IMG/VR virus record: IMGVR_UViG_3300032282_005862
Coordinates: 34,630-98,629 of that record
Strand: one strand, 5' to 3'
Length of the DNA: 64,000 bases
Source of the DNA: a virus
The notes beneath the pieces were generated by a model that had not been told where the DNA came from, searched no databases, and saw only the letters and a list, made by a program, of their open reading frames with translations. Each line of letters starts with the position of its first letter. Positions within the stretch are counted from its first letter, which is position 1. Positions 25,633-34,054 of this stretch are shown piece after piece. A program made the position numbers and the translations under genes.

Positions 25633-26397
25633 ATGGGATATATTTATAAAATAACAAATTTAATCAATAATAAAATATATATTGGTAAAACTACTGCAGA
25701 AAACCCTACTAGAAGGTGGACAGAACACAAAAGCAAAGCCAACAAAAGCCCAAGAACACCAATAGAATTTGCTATTAAAAAATATGGATACCAAAATTTT
25801 AAATTTGAAATAATCTTAAAATCTAATAATAAAAATCTTCCAAAATTAGAAACAAAAAATATATTAAAATATAATACTTTATCACCAAATGGATATAATT
25901 TGGAAATATATCAACCCAATAGAATTTTAACTAAAATTTCTATAGAAAAAATGAGTAAAAGCAATCAAGGCAAACTAAAGAGTAAAAATAAAACATCTAA
26001 ATATGTTGGAGTTTATAAAGATAAAAACTCTATACATACGGAATTAAGACATAGAAATATCAAATATAAAAAAGCATTTTCTTCAGAGATCAAAGCATCT
26101 ATAGCATATGATAAAATGGTTTTATTTCTATATGGGAATGAAGCAATTATAAATCATAAAAATAAAAAAAATAAATGGTCAAAACAAAATTTAAAAAATT
26201 TTTATAATTTCTTTATTAAAAAAACTTCTAAAGAAGAATCTAATTTATACTATGATCCAAAAAGAAAAAAATGGCAAGCTAGATTAAGATATAATAGTAA
26301 AACATTTCACCTAGGAAGATTTAAATCAAAAAAAGAAGCGATTAAAGCCAAAATAAAAAAAATGAAAGAATTAAAAATTTATGACCCAGCAAAATAA
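25633..26397 (+). CDS. GIY-YIG endonuclease with two AP2-like DNA-binding domains
   Basis: A 254-residue protein. GYIYKITN ... IYIGKT (residues 2-19) and RRWTEHK are the GIY-YIG core, with E at about residue 73 (PKLETKNI) as catalytic glutamate candidate. SKYVGVYKDKNSIHTELRH (about 122-140) and LYYDPKRKKWQARLRY (about 207-222), each followed by a three-strand/helix pattern, look like AP2 domains. This is a typical homing endonuclease inserted between replication genes, with its own class 2 motif. Its last 17 nt overlap the next gene. Confidence 0.83.
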   Translation: MGYIYKITNLINNKIYIGKTTAENPTRRWTEHKSKANKSPRTPIEFAIKKYGYQNFKFEIILKSNNKNLPKLETKNILKYNTLSPNGYNLEIYQPNRILTKISIEKMSKSNQGKLKSKNKTSKYVGVYKDKNSIHTELRHRNIKYKKAFSSEIKASIAYDKMVLFLYGNEAIINHKNKKNKWSKQNLKNFYNFFIKKTSKEESNLYYDPKRKKWQARLRYNSKTFHLGRFKSKKEAIKAKIKKMKELKIYDPAK

Positions 26398-27343
26398 AAC
26401 TTTATCTGCTTCAAGAATAAAAACTCTTGAAACGTGTTCATGGACATATTGGTTAAATTATCATTTAAAAATTCCACAAAGATCTAATGATGGAAGTGAT
26501 CGTGGTACGATTTGTCATACTATTTTTGAATTACTATTAAATAAAAGACATCTTAAAAACTATAAAAGAATTATAAAGAAAAATTCTATAGATGGCGATC
26601 AAGGGGTATCTAGGTTAGTTAAGAAGTTATCAATAAAAGTTAAACTCGATGAAAGTAATTATAAATTATTAAATGATATGATATTAGTTGGGCTTAAAAA
26701 TGATTTCTTTGGCGAAGGTGGCGAAATAGTTAAACCAGAATATTCTTTTGATATTGTAAATGAAGAGCCTAAATACCATATTAAGGGTTTTATAGATAAA
26801 CCCATTAAAATTAAAAAAGAAATGCATATAATTGACTATAAAAGCTCTAAATATAAGTTTAGGGGTGATGACCTTGAAGCTAATATTCAAGCAATGATGT
26901 ATAGCCTTGCAAGTAAGAAATTATGGCCTAAATTGAAGCCTATTGTTAAATTCTTATTTTTAAGATTTCCAAAACAGCCAATTCAAGAATTATCATTTGA
27001 TGATAATCAAATTAAAGGATTTGAGCATTATTTAGAGCATATTAATGATTATATCAATAAGTTTAATGAAGAATCTGCAAGATCTAATTTTGCAGTAGAT
27101 AATCAAAAAAATAAATGGATGTGTCAAGTTGGAGGATGGAAATGTCCATATAAAGACCCATATACATATTATGTTAAAGTTAACAATGAAGGTGAAGTTG
27201 TAGAAACTAGTCTAGAAAATAATTTTAAAAATATGAAAGGATTTAAAATAGAAACTCGAAAATATGAAGGATGTCCAAAATTTCAAACTAGTTTAGCTAA
27301 AGATGATTTTCTTGATAAATCAAAAGATGAATTTTTAGATTGA
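26381..27343 (+). CDS. RecB/Cas4-like PD-(D/E)xK nuclease with probable Fe-S cysteines
   Basis: A 320-residue protein. LSASRIKTLETCSWTYWLNY (residues about 8-27) contains Cys19, and the C-terminal part holds Cys248, Cys255 and about Cys297 (MCQVGGWKCPY, GCPKF). One N-terminal plus three C-terminal cysteines is the arrangement of Cas4/AddB Fe-S nucleases. GTICHTIFELLL supplies the His, and MHIIDYKSSKYKF (about 147-159) the DxK active site. It would trim DNA ends for recombination or replication. It overlaps the PHP-domain gene by 4 nt. Confidence 0.8.
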   Translation: MTQQNKTLSASRIKTLETCSWTYWLNYHLKIPQRSNDGSDRGTICHTIFELLLNKRHLKNYKRIIKKNSIDGDQGVSRLVKKLSIKVKLDESNYKLLNDMILVGLKNDFFGEGGEIVKPEYSFDIVNEEPKYHIKGFIDKPIKIKKEMHIIDYKSSKYKFRGDDLEANIQAMMYSLASKKLWPKLKPIVKFLFLRFPKQPIQELSFDDNQIKGFEHYLEHINDYINKFNEESARSNFAVDNQKNKWMCQVGGWKCPYKDPYTYYVKVNNEGEVVETSLENNFKNMKGFKIETRKYEGCPKFQTSLAKDDFLDKSKDEFLD

Positions 27344-28122
27344 TTACTATTAAAAAGTCTGCTATATTCAGTAAAATGATACCATTATTTAAATCGCATT
27401 ATTCTTTAGGAAGATCTATTTTAACCCTTGAGGATAAAAGTGAGGCAGATGATTATCCAGATTCAATTATTCAAATAGCAAAAGAAAATAAACTTAAAGA
27501 GTTATTTCTTGTAGAAGATAATATGTCGTCTTTTCTAGAAGCATATACGAACACAAAAAACAATAATATTAAGTTAAATTATGGATTAAGAGTTACAGCC
27601 ACGGAGTCGATTAATGATAAAACAGATGAATCTCGCCAGAAAAATTCAAAAATAGTTATATTCTTTAGGAATAAACAAGGACATGAGCTTTTAACTAAAT
27701 TATTTAGTATAGCAGCAAAAACTGGTTTTTATTATGAACCAAGGCTGGATTATGAAACTATCAAACAAAACTGGACAGATGACTTATTACTTTGTATTCC
27801 ATTTTATGATTCTTTTATATTCAATAATACTTTAAAAAACTTTATATGTATTCCACAATTTGATTTTACAAAACCTATAGTTTTTATTGAAGATAATGAC
27901 TTACCATTTGATTTTATTGTTAAAAATAAAATTGAAAAATATGCCCAAGAAAATAATTTAGAACTTTACAAGACTAAAAGTATTTATTATAATAAAAGAA
28001 AAGATTTTAAAACATATCTTACATTCCGTTGTATAAATAATAGAAGTATTTTAAATAAACCAGAATTAGAGCATATGTCTACTAATGAATTTTCTTTTGA
28101 AAGCTATTTGGGAGCAAAATAA
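27340..28122 (+). CDS. Stand-alone PHP domain of DNA polymerase III alpha
   Basis: A 260-residue protein starting at TTG 27340 within the previous stop region (ATG 27376 is an alternative). FKSHYSLGRSILTLED, KLKELFLVEDNMSSFLEAY, KLNYGLRVTATES and LTKLFSIAAKTGFYYEPRLDYETI follow the order of the DnaE N-terminal PHP region. The usual H-x-H metal pair is reduced to one His, so phosphoesterase activity is doubtful. In bacteria this domain is the N-terminus of the alpha subunit. Here it is a separate gene, with the polymerase part 0.8 kb downstream. Confidence 0.8.
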   Translation: MITIKKSAIFSKMIPLFKSHYSLGRSILTLEDKSEADDYPDSIIQIAKENKLKELFLVEDNMSSFLEAYTNTKNNNIKLNYGLRVTATESINDKTDESRQKNSKIVIFFRNKQGHELLTKLFSIAAKTGFYYEPRLDYETIKQNWTDDLLLCIPFYDSFIFNNTLKNFICIPQFDFTKPIVFIEDNDLPFDFIVKNKIEKYAQENNLELYKTKSIYYNKRKDFKTYLTFRCINNRSILNKPELEHMSTNEFSFESYLGAK

Positions 28123-28760
28123 TGGATGAGCATTTATTAAGATATAACAAGAAAAAGACTTTGGTATTTATTGATTGTGAGACATTTAATCTTTGCCTTA
28201 ACTTCTGCCACAATATTCCTTGGCAAATTGCTATGATTAAAGTTCAAGGTGATAAAAAAGTTGATGAAAAGAATTATTACCTTAAATGGCAAACAGATTT
28301 AAAGATTAGCCAAGACGCAGCAAGAATTACAAGATATGATCATAAAAAAGTTCAAAAAGAAGGACATGATCCAAAAGAAATATTTCCAACTATAAAAGAT
28401 TGGTTAGATCATGCAGATTATATCGTAGGTCATAACACTCTTGGATTTGATATTTATTTAATTAAAGAGTATTATAAGTATATGGGATGTAATTGGCACC
28501 ATCTTATTAATAAATTTATTGATACCAATACTATAGCTAGAGGTATTAAATATGGAATACCATATAATCCAAAAGAAAGTTTAATTGAATATCAATACAA
28601 GATTTTTCATACAAGAAAAAAAGGAGTCAAGAGTTCTTTAACAGTTTTAGGTAAAGAAAATGGCATTGAACATGATTATGATAAATTACATGACGCAATA
28701 AATGATCTTGACTTAAATTTAAAAGTATGGAATAAATTGAAATGGCAGGTAGAAATTTAA
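28122..28760 (+). CDS. DnaQ-like 3'-5' exonuclease (proofreading)
   Basis: A 212-residue DEDDh exonuclease. LVFIDCETFN (D18 and E20) is ExoI. GHNTLGFDIYLIKEY (about residues 105-119) is ExoII. LHDAINDLDLNLKVW (about 189-203) is ExoIII with the catalytic His. It shares one base with the PHP gene and sits between the two parts of the polymerase, which supports a proofreading role like the epsilon subunit. Confidence 0.88.
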   Translation: MDEHLLRYNKKKTLVFIDCETFNLCLNFCHNIPWQIAMIKVQGDKKVDEKNYYLKWQTDLKISQDAARITRYDHKKVQKEGHDPKEIFPTIKDWLDHADYIVGHNTLGFDIYLIKEYYKYMGCNWHHLINKFIDTNTIARGIKYGIPYNPKESLIEYQYKIFHTRKKGVKSSLTVLGKENGIEHDYDKLHDAINDLDLNLKVWNKLKWQVEI

Positions 28761-28761
28761 T

Positions 28762-28983
28762 ATGGCATCATTAGACAATATTTACGATATGCTTCAAAAT
28801 CTAGACGATTCTGGTATAGAATATTTACTTATAACTATTCAAAAAGGCAAGAAAACTGGAAAAGCAGATGTTTTCTTTTCATTAAAAGATAAGGCTTCTA
28901 TGAAAATTCTTTCAACAGGATTAAATGAATTTAATAAAGAAATTGATAAGATAAATCAAAAGGATGAAGATGACGAAGAATAA
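28762..28983 (+). CDS. Small acidic protein in the polymerase operon
   Basis: A 73-residue protein. ASLDNIYDMLQNLDDSGIEYLLITIQKG is followed by a helix and a terminal run INQKDEDDEE. Its last 20 nt overlap the polymerase gene. It could be a small polymerase accessory subunit; no family is recognised. Confidence 0.6.
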   Translation: MASLDNIYDMLQNLDDSGIEYLLITIQKGKKTGKADVFFSLKDKASMKILSTGLNEFNKEIDKINQKDEDDEE

Positions 28984-31558
28984 TACTTTAGAAGATAAAG
29001 CATTTTCATCAAAATTTCAAGATGTTGATCTTGGATTACATGGTGTTAGATTGCCAGAATTTACTATTGATAGTCAATCTAAAAGGCATTTAAATCTTAG
29101 CGAAGATGTTTCAAATTATGACTTCCTAAGAGGTTTAGCTTTAAATGGATTTAAAGATCTAAATATAGATAAAAGTAATTCTGAGTATAAAAGATATGTT
29201 GATCGCGCAAAGTATGAACTTGAAACACTAAAAGAACTTGGGTTTATTGATTATATTTTATTGGTATGGGATGTTATTAATTTTTGCAAAACCCATGATA
29301 TTCCAGTTGGTTTAGGCAGAGGTTCTGCTGCTGGATCATTAATTTTGTATCTTATTGGAGTAACTAGAATTGATCCAGTTAAATATAACCTTTATTTTGA
29401 AAGATTTATATCCAAGATTCGAGCTAAAAAGCAAGTTGTAGATGGAATAACCTATTTAGATGGTTCATTAATGTGTGACGTTGATTTGGATATTTGTTAT
29501 TATAATCGTCATAGGGTACTTGAATATCTTGAGACTAAATTTAAAGGCAAAACTAGTAAAATTTTAACTCTTAATACTCTTAGTGGAAAATTACTTATTA
29601 AAGAGTGCGGAAAGATTGTAGGGGAAAAAAGTGAAGAAGAAATGACGAATATTTCCTCACTTATTCCAAAGGTATTCGGTCAAGTCAAAGATATTACAAC
29701 TGCTTACGAGGAAATTGAAAAATTTAAAGAATGGTGCGATGAAAATAAAGAGGTTTATGAAATTGCTTTAAAACTTAGAGATTTAATTAAAAATAAAGGA
29801 GTTCATCCTTCTGGAGTTCTTTTATCTTATAATAACCTTGAAAAAGTATGTCCAACTGAATTTTCAAGTGATAAAGAAGCCGTTTCAAGTTTTGATATGA
29901 ATTGGGTTAGTTTATTTAATATTAAACTTGATATTCTTGGATTAAGAAGTGTTTCTGTTGTAGATGACGTTTGCAAAAGTATTGGCGTCAAAGTCCAAGA
30001 TATTGATTTGTCTCATGAATCTATTTATAGAAATTTACAAGAATTAAAATCGCCTCATGGACTATTTCAAATTGAAGCAGATACAAATTTTAAAGTATGC
30101 CAAAAAGTAAAACCGAAAAATCTAGAAGAACTTAGTGGAGTTCTTGCTTTAGCTAGACCTGGAGCACTTCAATTCGTAGACAAATATGCTAAATATACAA
30201 ATTATGGTGAACATGAAAGTATTCATCCATTCTTTGATGATATTTTAAAGCAAACTGGTGGAGTTGCACTTTACCAAGAACAGCTTATGCAAATGGCGCA
30301 TAAAATTGGGTTCACTCTTGATGAAGCAGAAATTTTAAGAAGAATCGTAGGTAAAAAGAAAACCGAAGAAATCAAAGCATGGCAAAAGAAGATTCAAGAA
30401 AAAGTAAAACAAAATAAACTACCAAAAGAAGTAGGAGAAATTCTATGGAAAATCATGGAAGATTCAGCAAATTATTCATTTAATAAATCTCACTCGCTTG
30501 CATATGCAGCCTTGGCTGCAGTTACAATCTATCTAAAATTTAATTATCCACAACAATTCTTCTTATCTCTTTTAAAAATGAGCAGAAATGAACCAGATCC
30601 AATTGGTGAAATTTCTAAAATTCAAAAAGAAATGCATGAATTTAATATTCAATTACTTCCTCCTCATATCATTAAATCTGAAATGGATTTTTCAATTGAA
30701 CAAAAAGACATCCGATTTGGATTGTTGTCAATTAAAGGTATTAGCGATAAATCAATTGAAAAACTTAATAGTTTTAGAAATAAGTATTCCAATAAATTTG
30801 AAATTTTTCAAGCAGCAGAAGAAGCAGATCTTAATATTGGAGTATTATCTGCACTTATACAAGCTGGAGCATTAAGTGGTTTTAATCAATCTAGAAGTAA
30901 AATCGTATTAGAAGCCCAACTATGGAATATTTTAACTGCTAAAGAAAAGAAATATGCAATTTCATTCGCAGAAAAATTTGATTATGATCTTATTAAGATT
31001 ATTAAACATTTAAATAAATTTACTGATGAAAAAAATCATGTAGTAATCAAAGATACAAGATTAAAAACAATTAAAAGTAAATATGATCCATATTTACAAA
31101 TTTATAATCAAAATAGCAAAAGTGAAAGTTTTGCAAATTGGTATTACGAAAAGAAACTTTTAGGATATACTTATAATAAAGATCTTAAGGAAATCTTCTC
31201 AGAGAAAAGAGAAAATTTAAAATATATTTGCGAGATTATAGATGAACCAATAAATAATAAAGTAGCGTTTGTAGGTCAAATTGAAGAAGTATTTACTGGC
31301 GTTTCCAAAAATGAAAAGAAAACTAGATATGTAAGATTAAAGATATCAGACGAAACATCATCAATTAGCGTATTAATATTTAATGATAATATTGAAAATA
31401 ATAAATTATTAAATAACAGGACTTTTGAAGAAGGAAATATAGTTATTTGCAAAGGTTCAAAAAGAGATGATTGCGTATTTGGAGACTTAATAGCTATTCA
31501 AGATCATCAAATTTATATGAAATTAAATGATCTAAAAAAGACAGATAAAAATAATTGA
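28964..31558 (+). CDS. dnaE: DNA polymerase III alpha, catalytic part lacking PHP domain
   Basis: An 864-residue C-family polymerase. YILLVWDVINFCK and GLGRGSAAGSL (residues 116-126) belong to the palm/PHP junction. CDVDLDI (171-177) carries the two catalytic Asp residues of PDxDxD. IKLDILGLRSV (about 326) holds the third. VALYQEQLMQMA and NKSHSLAYAALA are fingers motifs. The end (about 770-850) is an OB-fold, KVAFVGQIEEVF ... VLIFND. No PHP domain precedes it; that is encoded by the gene at 27340. It replicates the phage DNA with the neighbouring helicase, primase and exonuclease. Confidence 0.93.
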   Translation: MKMTKNNTLEDKAFSSKFQDVDLGLHGVRLPEFTIDSQSKRHLNLSEDVSNYDFLRGLALNGFKDLNIDKSNSEYKRYVDRAKYELETLKELGFIDYILLVWDVINFCKTHDIPVGLGRGSAAGSLILYLIGVTRIDPVKYNLYFERFISKIRAKKQVVDGITYLDGSLMCDVDLDICYYNRHRVLEYLETKFKGKTSKILTLNTLSGKLLIKECGKIVGEKSEEEMTNISSLIPKVFGQVKDITTAYEEIEKFKEWCDENKEVYEIALKLRDLIKNKGVHPSGVLLSYNNLEKVCPTEFSSDKEAVSSFDMNWVSLFNIKLDILGLRSVSVVDDVCKSIGVKVQDIDLSHESIYRNLQELKSPHGLFQIEADTNFKVCQKVKPKNLEELSGVLALARPGALQFVDKYAKYTNYGEHESIHPFFDDILKQTGGVALYQEQLMQMAHKIGFTLDEAEILRRIVGKKKTEEIKAWQKKIQEKVKQNKLPKEVGEILWKIMEDSANYSFNKSHSLAYAALAAVTIYLKFNYPQQFFLSLLKMSRNEPDPIGEISKIQKEMHEFNIQLLPPHIIKSEMDFSIEQKDIRFGLLSIKGISDKSIEKLNSFRNKYSNKFEIFQAAEEADLNIGVLSALIQAGALSGFNQSRSKIVLEAQLWNILTAKEKKYAISFAEKFDYDLIKIIKHLNKFTDEKNHVVIKDTRLKTIKSKYDPYLQIYNQNSKSESFANWYYEKKLLGYTYNKDLKEIFSEKRENLKYICEIIDEPINNKVAFVGQIEEVFTGVSKNEKKTRYVRLKISDETSSISVLIFNDNIENNKLLNNRTFEEGNIVICKGSKRDDCVFGDLIAIQDHQIYMKLNDLKKTDKNN

Positions 31559-31583
31559 CATTTTTAAATATAATTAGTAACAT
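31555..31583 (+). promoter_or_regulatory. Class 1 leaderless promoter
   Basis: TTGACA (31555-31560), 17-nt spacer, TAACAT (31578-31583), 8 nt, ATG at 31592. The -35 box overlaps the stop of the polymerase gene. Confidence 0.62.
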
Positions 31584-31591
31584 AGATTAAT

Positions 31592-32134
31592 ATGATATCA
31601 TTTTATAAACCAAATAGTAAAAATACAGGCACAGCTTGTAGTTTCAGCGTAAATTCTAAAGATAATTCAGTATGGGGATCATTAATTAAGCAAAGTTCTT
31701 GGAACGATGCCAAAAAAATCGGATCTTTTTCAGAAAATCAAAATAATCCTAATAAAAGTGTTAAAGTTAAATTTTCACTTACAGAAGCAGCTGGACTTCT
31801 TGATGCTCTAGAAAGAAATGTAGAGTTTTCAGCATATCATACTTCTGAAAAACAAATTACAAAAATTAAACTTGCGCCTTATATTAAAGATGAAAAACAA
31901 GTAGGTTTTTCATATAGTGTCAATAAAGAAGATAAGCAAAATGTTGAAAATAAACAATCATATTTAATTGGATTTTATTTTAACGAAGCTAGACTTTTAA
32001 AAGAATTTTTAACTTACTCTTTAAATTCTGTTTTCGAGGCTCAAAGAATTGAAGCGATTAAAAAGGCTAAAAATTCAACAAAAGATACTAAAGAAGTTAA
32101 TCCTGATAACCAAGAAGACAGCGAACTCTGGTAA
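31592..32134 (+). CDS. Putative single-stranded DNA-binding protein
   Basis: A 180-residue protein with a beta-rich body: SFYKPNSKNTGTACSFSVNSKDNSVW at the start and FSLTEAAGLLDALE in the middle, patterns I associate with PC4/whirly-type ssDNA-binding proteins of phages. A linker leads to an acidic tail ending NQEDSELW, comparable in character to the SSB tail with an aromatic last residue. It lies directly after the polymerase with a strong promoter, as expected for an abundant ssDNA-binding protein. The assignment rests on context and composition. Confidence 0.5.
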   Translation: MISFYKPNSKNTGTACSFSVNSKDNSVWGSLIKQSSWNDAKKIGSFSENQNNPNKSVKVKFSLTEAAGLLDALERNVEFSAYHTSEKQITKIKLAPYIKDEKQVGFSYSVNKEDKQNVENKQSYLIGFYFNEARLLKEFLTYSLNSVFEAQRIEAIKKAKNSTKDTKEVNPDNQEDSELW

Positions 32135-34053
32135 TGGACAGAAAAAAGAAAATTTTAATACAAACTGATTTTTCTTTAGCTAAAACAGGCTTTGGAAGAA
32201 GTGCAAGAGCTATATTAAAAAATTTATATTTAAAAAATAAATACGATATTGTACACTATGCATGTGGGATGACTTATAATCATCCAGATTTTGGTAAAAC
32301 TCCTTGGAAAACAGTAGGCTCTTTACCAAATACTCAACAAGAATTAGATCAATTAAATAGAGATCCACACTTAGCTAGAATGGCTAGTTATGGAGCACAT
32401 CTTTTAGACAAGGTAATTAATGAAGAAAAACCAGATGTTTATATTGCAGTCCAAGATATTTGGGGAGTAGATTTTGCAATAGAAAAGCCTTGGTTTAATA
32501 AAATCAATTCTGTTATATGGACAACATTAGATTCTTTACCAATTCTTGAATCGGCAATACAAGCGGCAAGAAAAGTAAAAAATTATTGGATTTGGAGTGA
32601 TTTTGCTACAAAAGCTTTGCATAAACTTGGATTTCCTCACGTAAAAACTCTTCATGGAGCATTAGAAAATAAAGATTTTTACAGACTTTCTGATTTTGAT
32701 AGAAATCAACTTAGAAAAAGAAATAATATAGCTCCAGACGCATTTGTTATAGGTTTTGTTTTTAGAAATCAATTAAGAAAAAGTGTTCCTAATTTGCTTC
32801 AAGGATATGCGCTATGGAAAAAACAAAATCCAGAGATTAAAAATACATACCTTCTTCTCCATACTCATTGGGGAGAAGGTTGGAACATACATAAATTAGC
32901 TGGTGAAATTGGAGTAAATCCACAAGAAATATTAACTACTTATGTATGTAAAGATTGCGGAGAATATGAAGTAAAACCTTTTAGTGGTCAAGATTTAAAT
33001 TGCAGATTTTGTAAAAGTCAAAAAACTCAAATAACTACAAACGTTGGATTAGGAGTATCAGAAGAAAAATTAAATGAAATTTATAATTTAATGGATGTAT
33101 ACTGTCATCCATTTACTAGTGGTGGACAAGAAATACCAATTCAAGAAGCAAAATTAACAGAGCTTATTACATTAGTTACAAATTATAGCTGTGGAGAAGA
33201 AATGTGCGAAAAAGAAGCTCATTCATTATCTCTTGAGTGGTCAGAATATAGAGAACATGGAACAGAGTTTATTAAAGCTTCAACATCTCCAGAGTCAATA
33301 GCAAAAAATTTAAATATTGTTTATAAAATGCCAATTCAAAAAAGAAAAGAAATGGGAGCAAAGGCTAGAGAATGGACAATTAAAAACTTTGGTGTAGAAA
33401 ATATATGCAAACAAATAGAATCATTTATTGATAGCAAAGAATTTATAGATTGGTCAAAAATTTCAGAAAGCAAAGAAGAAAAAGATCCATATTTCCAAAT
33501 TCCAGAAATTCCAAATAATATTGAGTGGTTATTATTTATGTATCATAATATTTTGAAAATGAAAGAGGTTGATCAAAATGATGATGGTTGTAAATATTGG
33601 ATGAACGAATTATCAAAGGGTGCTAAAAGACAAGACATTGAAAATTATTTTAGAAATGTAGCCGTACAAGAAAATCAAAAATTAAAGAAAATTAATTTTG
33701 AAGACTTATTAGATCAAAATGATAAAGGTAAAAGAATTTTATATGTAATGCCAGAAAGCATAGGAGATATATTTTTATCTACTTCTTTATTCGAAAATAT
33801 TAAAAAACAATATCCAGAATATAATCTTTATGTTGCTGTAAAGCAGGAATATTTTGAAATATTAGATGGAAATCCTCATATTCATAGACTTTTAAATTAT
33901 ATACCTCAAATGGATCAATTAATTTGGCTAGAAGGATCTCAAGATCATAAAGGTTATTTTGAAATAGCATTTTTGCCACACGCAGGTACACAAAGATTTT
34001 TAGATTATTTACATAATGGTAAAACTAATATACAATTCAATATAAAGGATTAA
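32134..34053 (+). CDS. GT4 glycosyltransferase fused to the first half of a GT9-like domain
   Basis: A 639-residue protein. Residues about 1-430: GT-B glycosyltransferase with FSLAKTGFGRSAR near the start and VYCHPFTSGGQEIPIQEAKL (about 326-345) as donor site. Within it, CKDCGEYEV ... CRFCKSQ (about 271-295) is an inserted zinc ribbon. Residues about 530-639, RILYVMPESIGDIFLSTSLFENIKKQYP and later, are the N-terminal Rossmann half of a GT9 heptosyltransferase-like fold, and the protein stops there. The missing half is the next gene. It shares one base with the preceding stop. Confidence 0.78.
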   Translation: MDRKKKILIQTDFSLAKTGFGRSARAILKNLYLKNKYDIVHYACGMTYNHPDFGKTPWKTVGSLPNTQQELDQLNRDPHLARMASYGAHLLDKVINEEKPDVYIAVQDIWGVDFAIEKPWFNKINSVIWTTLDSLPILESAIQAARKVKNYWIWSDFATKALHKLGFPHVKTLHGALENKDFYRLSDFDRNQLRKRNNIAPDAFVIGFVFRNQLRKSVPNLLQGYALWKKQNPEIKNTYLLLHTHWGEGWNIHKLAGEIGVNPQEILTTYVCKDCGEYEVKPFSGQDLNCRFCKSQKTQITTNVGLGVSEEKLNEIYNLMDVYCHPFTSGGQEIPIQEAKLTELITLVTNYSCGEEMCEKEAHSLSLEWSEYREHGTEFIKASTSPESIAKNLNIVYKMPIQKRKEMGAKAREWTIKNFGVENICKQIESFIDSKEFIDWSKISESKEEKDPYFQIPEIPNNIEWLLFMYHNILKMKEVDQNDDGCKYWMNELSKGAKRQDIENYFRNVAVQENQKLKKINFEDLLDQNDKGKRILYVMPESIGDIFLSTSLFENIKKQYPEYNLYVAVKQEYFEILDGNPHIHRLLNYIPQMDQLIWLEGSQDHKGYFEIAFLPHAGTQRFLDYLHNGKTNIQFNIKD

Positions 34054-34054
34054 T

